A model generated the notes under the pieces. It saw only the letters and a list, made by a program, of their open reading frames with translations. It did not search any database and had not been told where the DNA came from. 64,000 nt of DNA, from assembly GCA_963666945.2 (NCBI GenBank), contig CAXXRT010000055.1:62001-126000 (forward strand), in the 5' to 3' direction. The position numbers and the translations under genes were made by a program. Positions within the stretch are counted from its first letter, which is position 1, and every line of letters starts with the position of its first letter. This stretch comes from G963666945 sp963666945 (lineage in GTDB: Bacteria; Bacteroidota; Bacteroidia; Bacteroidales; Marinifilaceae). Shown here piece by piece: positions 29,387-39,469 of the stretch.

Positions 29387-31714
29387 ATGAAACGCATCAG
29401 CCTGATATATTTCTTGATAATATTTGTTTTTGCAGGTAATATTTTATCGGCACAAAATGAATTACCCTTAAAATTTCGTACGGTTTCTGAAAAAGACAGT
29501 GGGTTTATCAACACATACATATTAAAGGATAAGGTGTTTTTTGAGATACCCATAAACCTTATGGGGAGGGATATGTTAATTGCATCGAGAGTTTCCGAAC
29601 TAAGCAATACGAAAAACAGAAGTAAATTAGTTGCAGGCCAGATGCTGCATAACCCAGTGCTTGTAAATTTCTCGTTCGATGAGAAATTTGTTTATTTAAA
29701 CAAGGTAAATCCTGATAAATTAATTGATAAACAAGATCCTCTTTATGCTTCTTTTAAAAGGAATAATCTTATACCTGTTATAACCTCTTTTGATATAGAA
29801 GCAAAAACAAAGGAGAGTATTTTTATAGATGTAACCGCTTTTTTCAAGGACGATCTACCATATGTATCTCCTGTTGGAGGACCGGCAAGACCTGGGAAGC
29901 TGGATAGCAAACTGACTAAAATACTTAGTGTAAAGGCATTTGATGAGAATATAGAGATAAGAACCCGTAATTGTTATACCGGAGGCAGAGAACCTTTTGT
30001 GGCAATAATGCAGAAATCCCTGGTTTTATTGTCGGAAAAGCCAATGAAACCAAGGATAGCTGATATAAGAATGAATTGTTTTACATCAGATAAGAAAATA
30101 TTTTCTACAAAGAATCAGGAAGTCCAGAAAGTCAGTTATGTACATCGTTTTGATATAAGACCAAAACAGGAAGATCTGGAAAGATTCAAAAGAGGCGAAT
30201 TAGTGGTTCCCCGGAAACAAATAGTATTTCATGTTGATACAGCATTGCCTTATAAATGGAGAGAGGCTGTTAAAAGAGGAATTGAGTACTGGAATATAGC
30301 TTTTGAAAAAATCGGTTTCAAGAACGTATTTGTAGCAAAAGATTACCCCAGGAATGATCCTGATTTTAATCCTGATGATATAAGGTTTAACTGTTTTAAA
30401 TATATTGCCACGGAGATGGCAAATGCAACAGGTCCTCACTGGGTAGATCCAAGAAGTGGAGAAATAATACAGGCAGATGTGTTATGGTTCGATAATGTAA
30501 GAAAATTATTGCATGAGTGGAGATTCCTGCATACTTCAGCAGTTGATCCGAGAGTCAGGAAAAAAGTTTTCGATGACGATATAATGTGTGAAATGATTAG
30601 TTATTCTGCGGCACATGAAATTGGACATTGTCTTGGTCAGGTTCACAATATGAGAGCATCTTATGCATATCCTACGGATTCTTTAAGGTCAGCAACCTTT
30701 ACGCAAAAATATGGAACAACTCCATCGATAATGGATTATGCAAGGTTTAATTATGTAGCTCAACCTGGAGATAAGGGCGTTAATCTGTTGCCACCACATG
30801 TTGGAATTTATGATATATTTTCGATAAAGTTGGCCTATAAGCCAGTATTTGATGTAAAAGATGAGTATGAAGAAAACGAGACTGTAAGACAGTGGATTGA
30901 AGAAAAAGAGAAGGATCCTTTGTATATTTTTAACAGACAGTCGGGTATGGCGGTTGCTTCTGACCCATCAAGACAAACAGTTGCTTTGGGTGATGATGCT
31001 GTGAAATCTTCCCGCTACGGAATAAAGAATCTTAAATATACTTTGGAGCATCTTAAGGAATGGATGTATGATGAGGCTGATGGTTACGATTATATTAATG
31101 GTTTATATAACGATCTTTTTGATGAAAATTTTAGATTTATAAGACACACAATAGCTTATATTGGAGGTATTTATGAGTATAATACAATAAATACGGAAAA
31201 TGTTCCATTTGCTGTTCCTGTTGAAAGAGATAAATCGCTGGAAGCAATAGAATTTATTTTTAATCAGCTGTATACACAACAAGAATGGTTAAATAGTGAG
31301 TATGTAAGATCGTTTGCTGGTAATAAAGAAGAAGAAATATCTAAAGCGCAGAGAGATATATTAAATGAAATGTTGAATGTAGGTATTTTCCGCAATTTAT
31401 ATTTAAACAGACATATGGACAATATATTGACAACTAAGGAATATTTAAGCCAAATGACTGAAAAGTTGTTTTTATCTTCACATGACAACGATTATATAAA
31501 ATCACTACAGTTATTTTACATAGATTATCTGGCAGGCCTAAGAACTCGGGAATTTAAAAATAGTGATGAGCTATTTTTAATACAACTCAGGACTATAGCA
31601 AATGCGGAGCTGGATAATATAAAAAAAATTGTCAGTAAGAATATCAAGAGATATAAAAGTAAAGAGGATAAGGAATATCTAAGCTTTTATTTAAAAAAGA
31701 TATTAGAAAATTAA
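29387..31714 (+). CDS. Zinc metalloprotease of the DUF5117/DUF4953 type
   Basis: 775 residues with a signal peptide (LIIFVFAGNILSAQ). The extended zinc motif HEIGHCLGQVHNMRAS lies near residue 409, and a Met-turn-like SIMDYARFNYVAQPGD near 448; both agree with metzincin-like peptidases common in Bacteroidota SusCD loci. The large N-terminal part is the DUF5117/5118-type region. It should act in the periplasm or at the surface on protein or peptide substrates. It sits four bases before the S46 peptidase. Confidence 0.85.
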   Translation: MKRISLIYFLIIFVFAGNILSAQNELPLKFRTVSEKDSGFINTYILKDKVFFEIPINLMGRDMLIASRVSELSNTKNRSKLVAGQMLHNPVLVNFSFDEKFVYLNKVNPDKLIDKQDPLYASFKRNNLIPVITSFDIEAKTKESIFIDVTAFFKDDLPYVSPVGGPARPGKLDSKLTKILSVKAFDENIEIRTRNCYTGGREPFVAIMQKSLVLLSEKPMKPRIADIRMNCFTSDKKIFSTKNQEVQKVSYVHRFDIRPKQEDLERFKRGELVVPRKQIVFHVDTALPYKWREAVKRGIEYWNIAFEKIGFKNVFVAKDYPRNDPDFNPDDIRFNCFKYIATEMANATGPHWVDPRSGEIIQADVLWFDNVRKLLHEWRFLHTSAVDPRVRKKVFDDDIMCEMISYSAAHEIGHCLGQVHNMRASYAYPTDSLRSATFTQKYGTTPSIMDYARFNYVAQPGDKGVNLLPPHVGIYDIFSIKLAYKPVFDVKDEYEENETVRQWIEEKEKDPLYIFNRQSGMAVASDPSRQTVALGDDAVKSSRYGIKNLKYTLEHLKEWMYDEADGYDYINGLYNDLFDENFRFIRHTIAYIGGIYEYNTINTENVPFAVPVERDKSLEAIEFIFNQLYTQQEWLNSEYVRSFAGNKEEEISKAQRDILNEMLNVGIFRNLYLNRHMDNILTTKEYLSQMTEKLFLSSHDNDYIKSLQLFYIDYLAGLRTREFKNSDELFLIQLRTIANAELDNIKKIVSKNIKRYKSKEDKEYLSFYLKKILEN

Positions 31715-31718
31715 TTTG

Positions 31719-33923
31719 ATGAATTTTAAGAAACGAGAAATGAGAAGACTGTTACTATTATTTTTAGTTATAACTATTTCAGGGGTAACTCAATTATTTG
31801 CAGATGAGGGTTTATGGTTGCCAACGGTACTGAAAAAGTATAAAATCGAAGATATTCAAAAAGCGGGATTTAAATTGACTGCAGAGGATATATACGATAT
31901 AAATAAAGCCTGTTTAAAAGATGCTATTGTCGGACTTTCAAGAGGAAGTCAGGAATTTAGTTTCTTTTGCAGCGGTGGAATAATTTCTGATAAGGGACTT
32001 TTGATTACAAATCATCATTGTGGTCTTTCTTATGTACAGAGTCTTTCCTCTTTGGAACACAACTATTTAAAAGACGGATACTGGGCGAAAGATATGTCTC
32101 AGGAGTTGTATTGTAAGGAATTAAATGCATCTGTTTTGGTAAAAATAGTAGATGTTACAGAAGAATTGTTAAAAGCAACAGAAAATCTTAATCCGGGAGA
32201 AAAGCGGAATCTGATGAATAAGAGGGGAGAAAAAATTGTAAAAAGAGAGACTGATGGGAATGGATATAAAGGAAGGATTCAAAGTTTTTTTGGTGGAAAT
32301 CAATATTTTCTATCTGTATATAAGGTTTTCAAGGATGTTCGTTTAGTAGGTGTACCACCTGAAACAATAGGTAAGTTTGGAAAGGATACGGATAACTGGA
32401 TATGGCCAAGACATACAGGGGATTTTTGTGTTTTTAGAATTTACAGTGATACGGAGAACAATCCTGCTGTTTTTGCTCAAAATAATAAGCCTTATAAGCC
32501 AGTAGATTATTTAAAAATATCGACTAAAGAATTAAAGGAAAATGATTTTACGATGGTTCTTGGTTACCCGGGATCTACTAAGCAATACATAACTTCCCAT
32601 GCAGTAGAACAGATGAAGGAAGAACTTCCTATAAAAATAAAGATTAGAACAGCTCGTTTGGACATAATGAATGCCGCTATGGATGCCTGTCCTGCCGTTA
32701 AGCTTAAATATACAGCAAAGGCAGCCTCTGTAGCCAATGCCTGGAAGAAATGGCAGGGTGAACTCGAGGGGATTGAAAAATACGATATAGTTGGTAAAAA
32801 GCAGGAATTTGAGAAAAAGTTTGTTGAGTGGATAAACTCTGACAAAAAATTGAAGTCAGAGTACGGAATGATATTACCTGTAATGAAGCAATTTTACCAG
32901 AAATATAAAGAATTGGATGTTGCCAGTACTCTTTTTGACGAGGTAACATATAACGGAGTTGAGATAATAAGGTTTTCTGCCATGTTCGACAGGTTGGTTT
33001 CAATATCTATGCGGAAAAAAGCTACTCAAAAGGATATAGATAAAGAGATTAAACGCCTTAGGGTAGAAATAGATAAATTTTACCCTGAATGGGATTATGA
33101 GGTTGACAGAAAGATATACGCATCTTTATTAAAATTGTGGCAGGATAATCTTACTGAGCAATACTACCCTGAAGAGTTAAAGCATGTATTAAAGAAGTAT
33201 AAGGGCGATTACGATGCTTATTCTGTAAATGCATTCAAAAAGTCGATGTTTTCTAATAAAGAAAAGGTGTCTAAATTTTTGGATAGTTACACTAAAGATA
33301 AGTATAAAAAGGTTGAAAAGGATCCTGTATTTAGGATGTCTATTGATATGTTTATGTTGAATGTTCAGAAGATATATAACAATAAGTCAAAACTTAGGTC
33401 ACAGGTTGCACCATTCCATACCCTTTATATAAAAGCGATTAAAGATATGGGTGATGATAAGAACTGCTATCCGGATGCTAATGCTACATTCAGGGTGTCT
33501 TATGGGAATATAAAAGGTTATATGGAAAAGGACGGGGTTTATCACACTTGTACGACCAGTTTTGACGGATTAATTGAAAAGTCTAAAATAGGTAATCACG
33601 ACTATAAAATACCAGAAAAATTATTGGATATCTATAATAAAAAAGATTACGGAAGATATGCCGTTAACGGTAGTGTACCTGTATGTTTTATAGCAAACAA
33701 CCATACAACAGGAGGAAATTCAGGTAGTCCTGTTCTTAATGCCGAGGGTCAACTGATAGGAATTAATTTTGACAGAGCCTGGAAGGGAGTTTTTTCTGAT
33801 TTTTATTACACACCAGAGATATGCAGAAATATTTCTCTTGATATAAGGTTTGTATTGTTTTTGATAGATAAATACGCAGGAGCACAGAATATAATTGACG
33901 AATTAACACTTATAAATAAATAA
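31719..33923 (+). CDS. S46-family dipeptidyl peptidase, DPP11-type
   Basis: About 734 residues with a signal peptide (RRLLLLFLVITISGVTQLFA). Catalytic His is in LITNHHCGLSYVQ, and catalytic Ser in NHTTGGNSGSPVLNAEG. Eighteen residues after the Ser is Arg (INFDRAWKG). In characterised S46 enzymes this position is Arg in DPP11 (Asp/Glu-specific) and Gly in DPP7, so the enzyme is probably the acidic-specific type. It removes dipeptides from peptides in the periplasm. I prefer the ATG at 31719 to the in-frame TTG just before it. Its location directly after the metalloprotease suggests sequential peptide trimming. Confidence 0.92.
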   Translation: MNFKKREMRRLLLLFLVITISGVTQLFADEGLWLPTVLKKYKIEDIQKAGFKLTAEDIYDINKACLKDAIVGLSRGSQEFSFFCSGGIISDKGLLITNHHCGLSYVQSLSSLEHNYLKDGYWAKDMSQELYCKELNASVLVKIVDVTEELLKATENLNPGEKRNLMNKRGEKIVKRETDGNGYKGRIQSFFGGNQYFLSVYKVFKDVRLVGVPPETIGKFGKDTDNWIWPRHTGDFCVFRIYSDTENNPAVFAQNNKPYKPVDYLKISTKELKENDFTMVLGYPGSTKQYITSHAVEQMKEELPIKIKIRTARLDIMNAAMDACPAVKLKYTAKAASVANAWKKWQGELEGIEKYDIVGKKQEFEKKFVEWINSDKKLKSEYGMILPVMKQFYQKYKELDVASTLFDEVTYNGVEIIRFSAMFDRLVSISMRKKATQKDIDKEIKRLRVEIDKFYPEWDYEVDRKIYASLLKLWQDNLTEQYYPEELKHVLKKYKGDYDAYSVNAFKKSMFSNKEKVSKFLDSYTKDKYKKVEKDPVFRMSIDMFMLNVQKIYNNKSKLRSQVAPFHTLYIKAIKDMGDDKNCYPDANATFRVSYGNIKGYMEKDGVYHTCTTSFDGLIEKSKIGNHDYKIPEKLLDIYNKKDYGRYAVNGSVPVCFIANNHTTGGNSGSPVLNAEGQLIGINFDRAWKGVFSDFYYTPEICRNISLDIRFVLFLIDKYAGAQNIIDELTLINK

Positions 33924-33930
33924 TAGAAAA

Positions 33931-34254
33931 ATGAAAAAGTTATTAATGGTAGCTTTAGTTGCTATGTGTTTTTCTTGTTCTTCAAAGAAAGCAGAGGATA
34001 AGAAACAAACTGAAAATGTTGTGAAAAAGACAGAGGCTGTTCAAGAACACCAATGCACAGGAGACTGTGAATCGCATGATACGGCTGAAAAAGCAGAACA
34101 ACACCAATGTACAGGTGATTGCAAGACATGTCCAAAGGAAGATTGTAAAAACAGAAAAGAGGCTTATCAGGGAGCAAAGAAAGCAGAGACAGAAGCAGGT
34201 GTTGAGGTTGAGAAAGACCATGACTGCGCTGGTTGTGGTTCTTGTGAACACTAA
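33931..34254 (+). CDS. Small Cys-rich lipoprotein
   Basis: 107 residues. A lipoprotein signal MKKLLMVALVAMCFSCSSKK is followed by Lys/Glu-rich linkers and a repeated motif, HQCTGDC, at about 43 and 62 (EHQCTGDCESHD and QHQCTGDCKTCPKEDC). The tail DHDCAGCGSCEH is again Cys/His rich. The spacing suggests metal binding, but no known family is recognised. It follows the S46 gene by seven bases and ends the operon. Confidence 0.75.
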   Translation: MKKLLMVALVAMCFSCSSKKAEDKKQTENVVKKTEAVQEHQCTGDCESHDTAEKAEQHQCTGDCKTCPKEDCKNRKEAYQGAKKAETEAGVEVEKDHDCAGCGSCEH

Positions 34255-34716
34255 TAGTGTGAAGTAATTTTCTTCATATATAAGTTACGTTTTAGTCTAT
34301 TCATTAATTGAGGGCACCTTTTATGGTGCCTTTAATTTAAAGTATATATAGAACTTAATATATGCTATATCTATAGCATCTGTCCGTTGTATATAAAATT
34401 CAGTCAAAATTTAATTTATCAGCTGTAAATAATTGAATTATTAATCCAGTGTTTTTAGAAATAATTATACCAGAAGTGGTGTTAAAGCATTTCATTTGGT
34501 ATAAATTACCCATGGAGAATGAGAGATTTTTTAATAGATGAAAGTAATCTAAATCCTAAAATAGTAAAGATGTTTTCGGATATTAAGAAAAAAATAAAAA
34601 AAGTTGATAGAGACATAATACTTGATGGATTGTCGAGAAGGCAGATTCTTAATGTAGCATTACGTTTAAGTCCATGTAGAATAGAAGATTTTAAGAAATT
34701 AAAAAATAAGAAGTAT
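34255..34716. other. Intergenic region before the recJ 3' end
   Basis: It holds the terminator at 34313, a short palindrome (ATGCTATA/TATAGCAT, 34362-34379) of unknown role, and the start of a small possible ORF at 34519. Nothing else is seen. Confidence 0.55.
34313..34334 (+). terminator. Terminator after the SusCD-peptidase operon
   Basis: GGCACC and GGTGCC pair over six bases with a six-base loop, followed by TTTA. It lies 58 bases after the last stop. Confidence 0.65.
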
Positions 34717-34743
34717 TTACTTAAACCGTATATCTTTAATTAA
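34519..34743 (+). CDS. Possible small basic protein
   Basis: A 74-residue frame, rich in Lys, Arg and Asp, ends antisense within the last 27 bases of recJ. The composition (MRDFLIDESNLNPKIVKMF) is protein-like, but there is no recognisable family and the ribosome site is poor. It may be a real small gene or chance. Confidence 0.3.
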   Translation: MRDFLIDESNLNPKIVKMFSDIKKKIKKVDRDIILDGLSRRQILNVALRLSPCRIEDFKKLKNKKYLLKPYIFN

Positions 34744-36429
34744 CATTTGAATCTCGGTTTTCCCCATATATTCATTTTCCTGAAGAGTATAGCAAATGTC
34801 AAATGGTTTTCCGCTATGGACTTCCTTATAAAGATCTCCCATTCCAAAGGCAATACCATGTCTTACTATACATGTTTTCGTGTCGTCAATAACCATTAGT
34901 TTAAGGTGTTCACCATTTTTGCCTACGGCACGACTATATCCATAGTCAACAATGTTCTCGGTAATAAAGACAGGTGTTGTATTGTCAGGTCCAAAAGGAG
35001 CGAACATTTTTAGTGTTTTGAAAAATTCAGAGTCTATATCAGAGAAATTCAGTCTTGAGTCTATGTTAATCTGAGGAATAAGCATATCGTCAGTTATTGT
35101 TTCTGAAACTATTTTCTCGAATTTCTCTGCAAAATCGTTAATATTCTCAGTTTTTAGTGTTAGCCCGGCAGCGTATTTGTGTCCTCCATAATTTTCAAGG
35201 AATTCACTACATTCAGATATTGCATAATAAAGGTCGTATCCTTCTACAGATCTGGCTGATCCTGTCGCCATACCATTGGATTCTGTTAATATGACGGTAG
35301 GTCTGTAATAACTTTCTGTTAATCGTGAAGCAACAATACCTATTACCCCCTTGTGCCATTCTTTGTTGTAAAGAACAGTAGTTTTCTTATTTCTAAGTTC
35401 TATAGAGTTTTTGATTTCTTCTAAGGCTTCATCGGTGATGTTGTGATCCAGTATTTTACGGTGGTCATTTATGTCGTTGATTCTATCTCCTATTTCTATT
35501 GCCATTTCAGGGTCTTCAGAAATAAGTAAGTCTACTGACTGGCTACCCGATTCAACTCTTCCTGCTGCATTTATTCTTGGACCTATTTTAAATACGATAT
35601 CGTTAATTGATATATTGCCATCGAGTCCTGAAAGATTTATAATGGTGCTGAGTCCTAATCCGGGTTTTGAATTTAATTTTTTTAACCCAAAGCTGGCAAG
35701 CACTCTGTTTTCTCCTGTAATTGGGACAATGTCGGATGCAATACTAACACATAACAGGTCAAGAGATCTTTCAAGATTTTTAAAAGGAAGATTATTTTCC
35801 TGGTTATATGCTTGTACTAATTTAAAACCTACACCACATCCTGAAAGATATTTAAAAGGATAACCACAGTCATCCCTCTTAGGATCGAGAACAGCTACAG
35901 CATCAGGTAATTCATCGCCAGGAGTATGGTGGTCGCAAATAATAAAATCTATTCCTTTTTCTTTAGCGTATTTAACTTTTTCAACGGCTTTTACTCCACA
36001 ATCCAGAACAATTAGCAGAGAAAAATTCTTGTCTGCGGCAAAATCAATTCCCTTGTAAGAAACCCCATATCCTTCAGTATATCTGTCTGGAATATAGTAG
36101 TCTATGTTGGATGTGAATTTGCTGAGATAAGAAAAAACAAGTGCAACAGAGGTGGTGCCATCTACATCGTAATCCCCATATACAAGAATTTTTTCGTTGT
36201 TGGATATTGCTTTGCTAAGACGATAGACTGCTTTATCCATGTCTTGCATTAGAAAGGGGTCGTGTAAATCTTCAAGAGAGGGGTTAATAAAAGCATTTAC
36301 AGCATTTTTTGTGTCGATTCCTCTTTGGATAAGAAGGTTACATAGGACATGACTTAGTCCCGTAGAGGCTGACAAATCTTTTATTTGCTGCTCGCTTGCT
36401 TCTTGGTTAATTACCCATCTTTTTTTCAT
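34717..36429 (-). CDS. recJ: Single-stranded-DNA-specific exonuclease RecJ
   Basis: 570 residues. DHH phosphoesterase motifs are present: YGDYDVDGTTSVAL near 79, LIVLDCGVKAV near 135, ICDHHTPGD near 157 and GCGVGFKLVQA near 197. The DHHA1 part includes the GGHKYAAGLTL segment near 421. RecJ degrades single-stranded DNA 5' to 3' in recombination and repair. It is transcribed leftward, alone, and diverges from lysS. Confidence 0.96.
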   Translation of the reverse strand: MKKRWVINQEASEQQIKDLSASTGLSHVLCNLLIQRGIDTKNAVNAFINPSLEDLHDPFLMQDMDKAVYRLSKAISNNEKILVYGDYDVDGTTSVALVFSYLSKFTSNIDYYIPDRYTEGYGVSYKGIDFAADKNFSLLIVLDCGVKAVEKVKYAKEKGIDFIICDHHTPGDELPDAVAVLDPKRDDCGYPFKYLSGCGVGFKLVQAYNQENNLPFKNLERSLDLLCVSIASDIVPITGENRVLASFGLKKLNSKPGLGLSTIINLSGLDGNISINDIVFKIGPRINAAGRVESGSQSVDLLISEDPEMAIEIGDRINDINDHRKILDHNITDEALEEIKNSIELRNKKTTVLYNKEWHKGVIGIVASRLTESYYRPTVILTESNGMATGSARSVEGYDLYYAISECSEFLENYGGHKYAAGLTLKTENINDFAEKFEKIVSETITDDMLIPQINIDSRLNFSDIDSEFFKTLKMFAPFGPDNTTPVFITENIVDYGYSRAVGKNGEHLKLMVIDDTKTCIVRHGIAFGMGDLYKEVHSGKPFDICYTLQENEYMGKTEIQMLIKDIRFK

Positions 36430-36668
36430 TCACCTTTGTTTTGTACGCTTGTGTTGGTAAGTTTTTGTAAAAAATCGTCACAAAATACTCAAATTTCCTT
36501 ATTAAATCAAAATACTATTTTCTTATTTTTTTAACATTTAAAATTATGTTTTATGTAGATGACTATATATCAATATGTTTCTTTGTTATTAGAGTTTTTT
36601 TAAAAAAGTTAAAAAAAATTACCGGGAGTAATAAAACCATAAATTTTAGCTGTTGTTTATATATTTTT

Positions 36669-36676
36669 TATCTTTG
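36669..36676 (+). promoter_or_regulatory. Putative -7 box of the lysS promoter
   Basis: TATCTTTG matches TAnnTTTG, about 31 bases before the lysS ATG. The upstream -33 element is weak. Confidence 0.5.
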
Positions 36677-36706
36677 CAAATTATTAATTGTTATAAGAGT
36701 GTAAAA

Positions 36707-38431
36707 ATGAGCTATGCAGAATTAACAGAACAGGAGATCATTCGAAGGAATTCTTTAAAAGAGCTTTGTAATTTAGGGATAAATCCATATCCTGCAGAGG
36801 AGTTTGAAGTTAGTACATATTCTTTGGATATAAAGAAGAATTTTGATTCTGATAAGGAAGATAAACAGGAAGTGGTTATAGCTGGAAGGATAATGAGCAG
36901 AAGAATTATGGGTAAGGCTTCTTTTATGGAGTTACAGGATGCTCAGGGGAGAATACAGGTTTATATCACGCGTGATGATATATGTGAAGGAGAAGATAAA
37001 ACACTTTATAACACTGTATTTAAGAAATATTTGGATATAGGTGATATTGTAGGGGTAAAAGGATATGTGTTTCAGACACAGACAGGAGAAATTTCTGTTT
37101 GGGCAAGAGAATTAATTGTTTTGTCAAAGTCTATTCGCCCGCTTCCTATTGTTAAGGAAAAGGATGGAAAGGTTTTTGATGCATTTACAGACCCGGAACA
37201 GAGATATAGACAAAGGTATTTAGATCTAATTGTTAATCCTCAGATAAAAGAAACATTTATTAAACGTACTAAGTTGATTAACTCTATGCGTGAGTTTTTT
37301 AACTCTAAAGATTATCTTGAAGTAGAGACTCCGGTGCTTCAGTCTATACCTGGAGGGGCTTCTGCCCGTCCATTTGTTACTCATCATAATGCTTTGGATA
37401 TCCCATTGTATCTTAGAATTGCAAATGAATTATACTTGAAAAGACTTATTGTAGGTGGTTTTGACGGAGTATATGAGTTTTCTCGTAATTTCAGGAATGA
37501 GGGAATGGACAGGACACATAATCCAGAGTTTACATGTATGGAAATTTACGTGGCTTATAAGGATTATAAGTGGATGATGGAATTTACTGAAGAAATGATA
37601 GAAAAGATTGCTCTTGATCTTAATGGTAAAACTACTGTTGAGTTTGGGGACAAGGTTATTGATTTTAAGCGTCCTTTCAAAAGAGTTAGTATGGTTGAAG
37701 CTATTAAAGAACATACTGGTTACGATATTTCTGAAATGGGCGAGGCTGAATTGAGAGAAGTTTGTAATAAACTTGATGTTGAGGTCGATGAAACTATGGG
37801 AAAAGGAAAGCTTATTGATGAGTTATTTGGAGAGAGATGTGAGCATAAATATATTCAGCCAACATTTATATATGATTATCCTATTGAAATGTCACCATTG
37901 ACTAAAAAACACAGGGATAATCCAGAAATGACTGAGAGATTTGAATTGTTTATAAATGGTAAGGAAGTTGCAAATGCATATTCTGAGTTAAACGATCCTA
38001 TTGATCAGCTGGAAAGATTCGAAGAACAGCTTAAGCTTCTTGAAAGAGGTGACGACGAGGCTATGTATATAGATTACGATTTTGTTCGTGCTCTTGAGTA
38101 TGGCATGCCTCCAACGTCTGGAATGGGAATAGGTATTGATAGACTAACAATGATGATGACTAACAATACTTCTATTCAGGATGTTTTATTTTTCCCTCAA
38201 ATGAAGCCTGAGTCAAAACCCAGAGTAGATTCAGATATTAAATTCCAGGAATTGGGAATTGATTTGGAATGGGTTTCTGTAGTAAAGAAGGCTGGCTATA
38301 TGACAATAGAGGAACTTAAGAATATTGAGAATCTTAATAAGTTTCATCAGGAATTGTGTGGGCTAAATAAGAAGAATAAACTTGGTTTAAAAAATCCAAC
38401 CATTGATCAGGTTAAAGACTGGGTTAAATAG
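36707..38431 (+). CDS. lysS: Lysyl-tRNA synthetase, class II
   Basis: 574 residues from the ATG at 36707 ([20 protein letters not shown]), 18 codons into the longer open frame. An N-terminal OB-fold ([20 protein letters not shown]) leads into the class II core, with motif 2 [20 protein letters not shown] and motif 3 [15 protein letters not shown]-terminal extension of roughly 70 residues after the core ([18 protein letters not shown]) resembles a helix-hairpin-helix domain. It charges tRNA-Lys in the cytoplasm. It is followed 17 bases later by gpsA, a common Bacteroidota pairing. Confidence 0.98.
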   Translation: MSYAELTEQEIIRRNSLKELCNLGINPYPAEEFEVSTYSLDIKKNFDSDKEDKQEVVIAGRIMSRRIMGKASFMELQDAQGRIQVYITRDDICEGEDKTLYNTVFKKYLDIGDIVGVKGYVFQTQTGEISVWARELIVLSKSIRPLPIVKEKDGKVFDAFTDPEQRYRQRYLDLIVNPQIKETFIKRTKLINSMREFFNSKDYLEVETPVLQSIPGGASARPFVTHHNALDIPLYLRIANELYLKRLIVGGFDGVYEFSRNFRNEGMDRTHNPEFTCMEIYVAYKDYKWMMEFTEEMIEKIALDLNGKTTVEFGDKVIDFKRPFKRVSMVEAIKEHTGYDISEMGEAELREVCNKLDVEVDETMGKGKLIDELFGERCEHKYIQPTFIYDYPIEMSPLTKKHRDNPEMTERFELFINGKEVANAYSELNDPIDQLERFEEQLKLLERGDDEAMYIDYDFVRALEYGMPPTSGMGIGIDRLTMMMTNNTSIQDVLFFPQMKPESKPRVDSDIKFQELGIDLEWVSVVKKAGYMTIEELKNIENLNKFHQELCGLNKKNKLGLKNPTIDQVKDWVK

Positions 38432-38448
38432 TTGAAAAAATAGATTAA

Positions 38449-39444
38449 ATGACTGATTCCGTAAAAGTTGGCATAATAGGAGGAGGAAGTTGGGCTACTG
38501 CCTTGGCTAAGATATTATTGGAAACTCAGGATAGTCTGAATTGGTTCATGAGAAATCAGGAGACAATAGATCAGTTCAGGGAAGATAGCCATAATCCTCA
38601 CTATTTGTGTGATGTGGAATTTGATATTGATAGGATTAACTTCAGCAGTGATTTAAATACTGTTGTTACCGAGTCTGATATTCTGATATTTGCTATTCCA
38701 TCAGTTTTTTTAAAAAATGCATTAAAGAAACTCAATGTTTCAATGGCGGATAAATTTGTGGTTTCAGCAATTAAAGGGATAGTACCTGATGAAAATCTTA
38801 TTATTGGAGAGTTTTTTAACAAGTATTATGATGTTCCAATAGAAAATATGGGCGTTATATCAGGACCTTGTCATGCTGAAGAGGTTGCATTAGAAAGACT
38901 TTCATATCTTACTTTTTCATGTCAGGAATTGAAAAAGGCAAGGATGATAGCACAGATGTTTGAATGCTCATATATTAAATCATCTATTTCAGATGATATT
39001 TATGGTACGGAGTATTCAGCTGTGTTGAAGAATGTATTTGCCATTGCATCCGGGATCTGTCATGGTTTGCGATATGGAGATAATTTTCAGGCAGTGTTGA
39101 TTTCTAATGCCATTCAGGAAATAAAAAGATTTGTAGATACCGTTCACCCTATTCAGAGAGATATTAAAAGTTCTGCGTATCTTGGTGATTTACTTGTTAC
39201 TGCATATTCACAGTTTAGTAGAAACAGGACTTTTGGGACTATGATAGGGAAGGGGTATTCTGTAAAAACTGCCCAGTTGGAAATGCATATGATTGCGGAA
39301 GGTTATTATGCCGTTAAGTGCATAAAAGAAATTAATGAGCAATATCATGTGCATATGCCAATAACTGATGCTGTTTATAATATATTGTATGGAAAGATTT
39401 CTCCTACGATAGAAATAAGAATATTAACTGACGAATTGCGTTAA
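38449..39444 (+). CDS. gpsA: Glycerol-3-phosphate dehydrogenase [NAD(P)+]
   Basis: 331 residues. Nucleotide-binding IIGGGSWATALAKIL at the N-terminus, the NPHYLCDVEF substrate-binding region, ISGPCHAEEVALE near 140, the catalytic Lys in EYSAVLKNVFAIASGI near 198, and GDLLVTAYSQFSRNRTFG near 248. It makes sn-glycerol-3-phosphate from DHAP for phospholipid synthesis. The family is usually about 330-340 residues. Confidence 0.96.
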   Translation: MTDSVKVGIIGGGSWATALAKILLETQDSLNWFMRNQETIDQFREDSHNPHYLCDVEFDIDRINFSSDLNTVVTESDILIFAIPSVFLKNALKKLNVSMADKFVVSAIKGIVPDENLIIGEFFNKYYDVPIENMGVISGPCHAEEVALERLSYLTFSCQELKKARMIAQMFECSYIKSSISDDIYGTEYSAVLKNVFAIASGICHGLRYGDNFQAVLISNAIQEIKRFVDTVHPIQRDIKSSAYLGDLLVTAYSQFSRNRTFGTMIGKGYSVKTAQLEMHMIAEGYYAVKCIKEINEQYHVHMPITDAVYNILYGKISPTIEIRILTDELR

Positions 39445-39469
39445 GATTCGTTTTTTAAATAATAATTTT

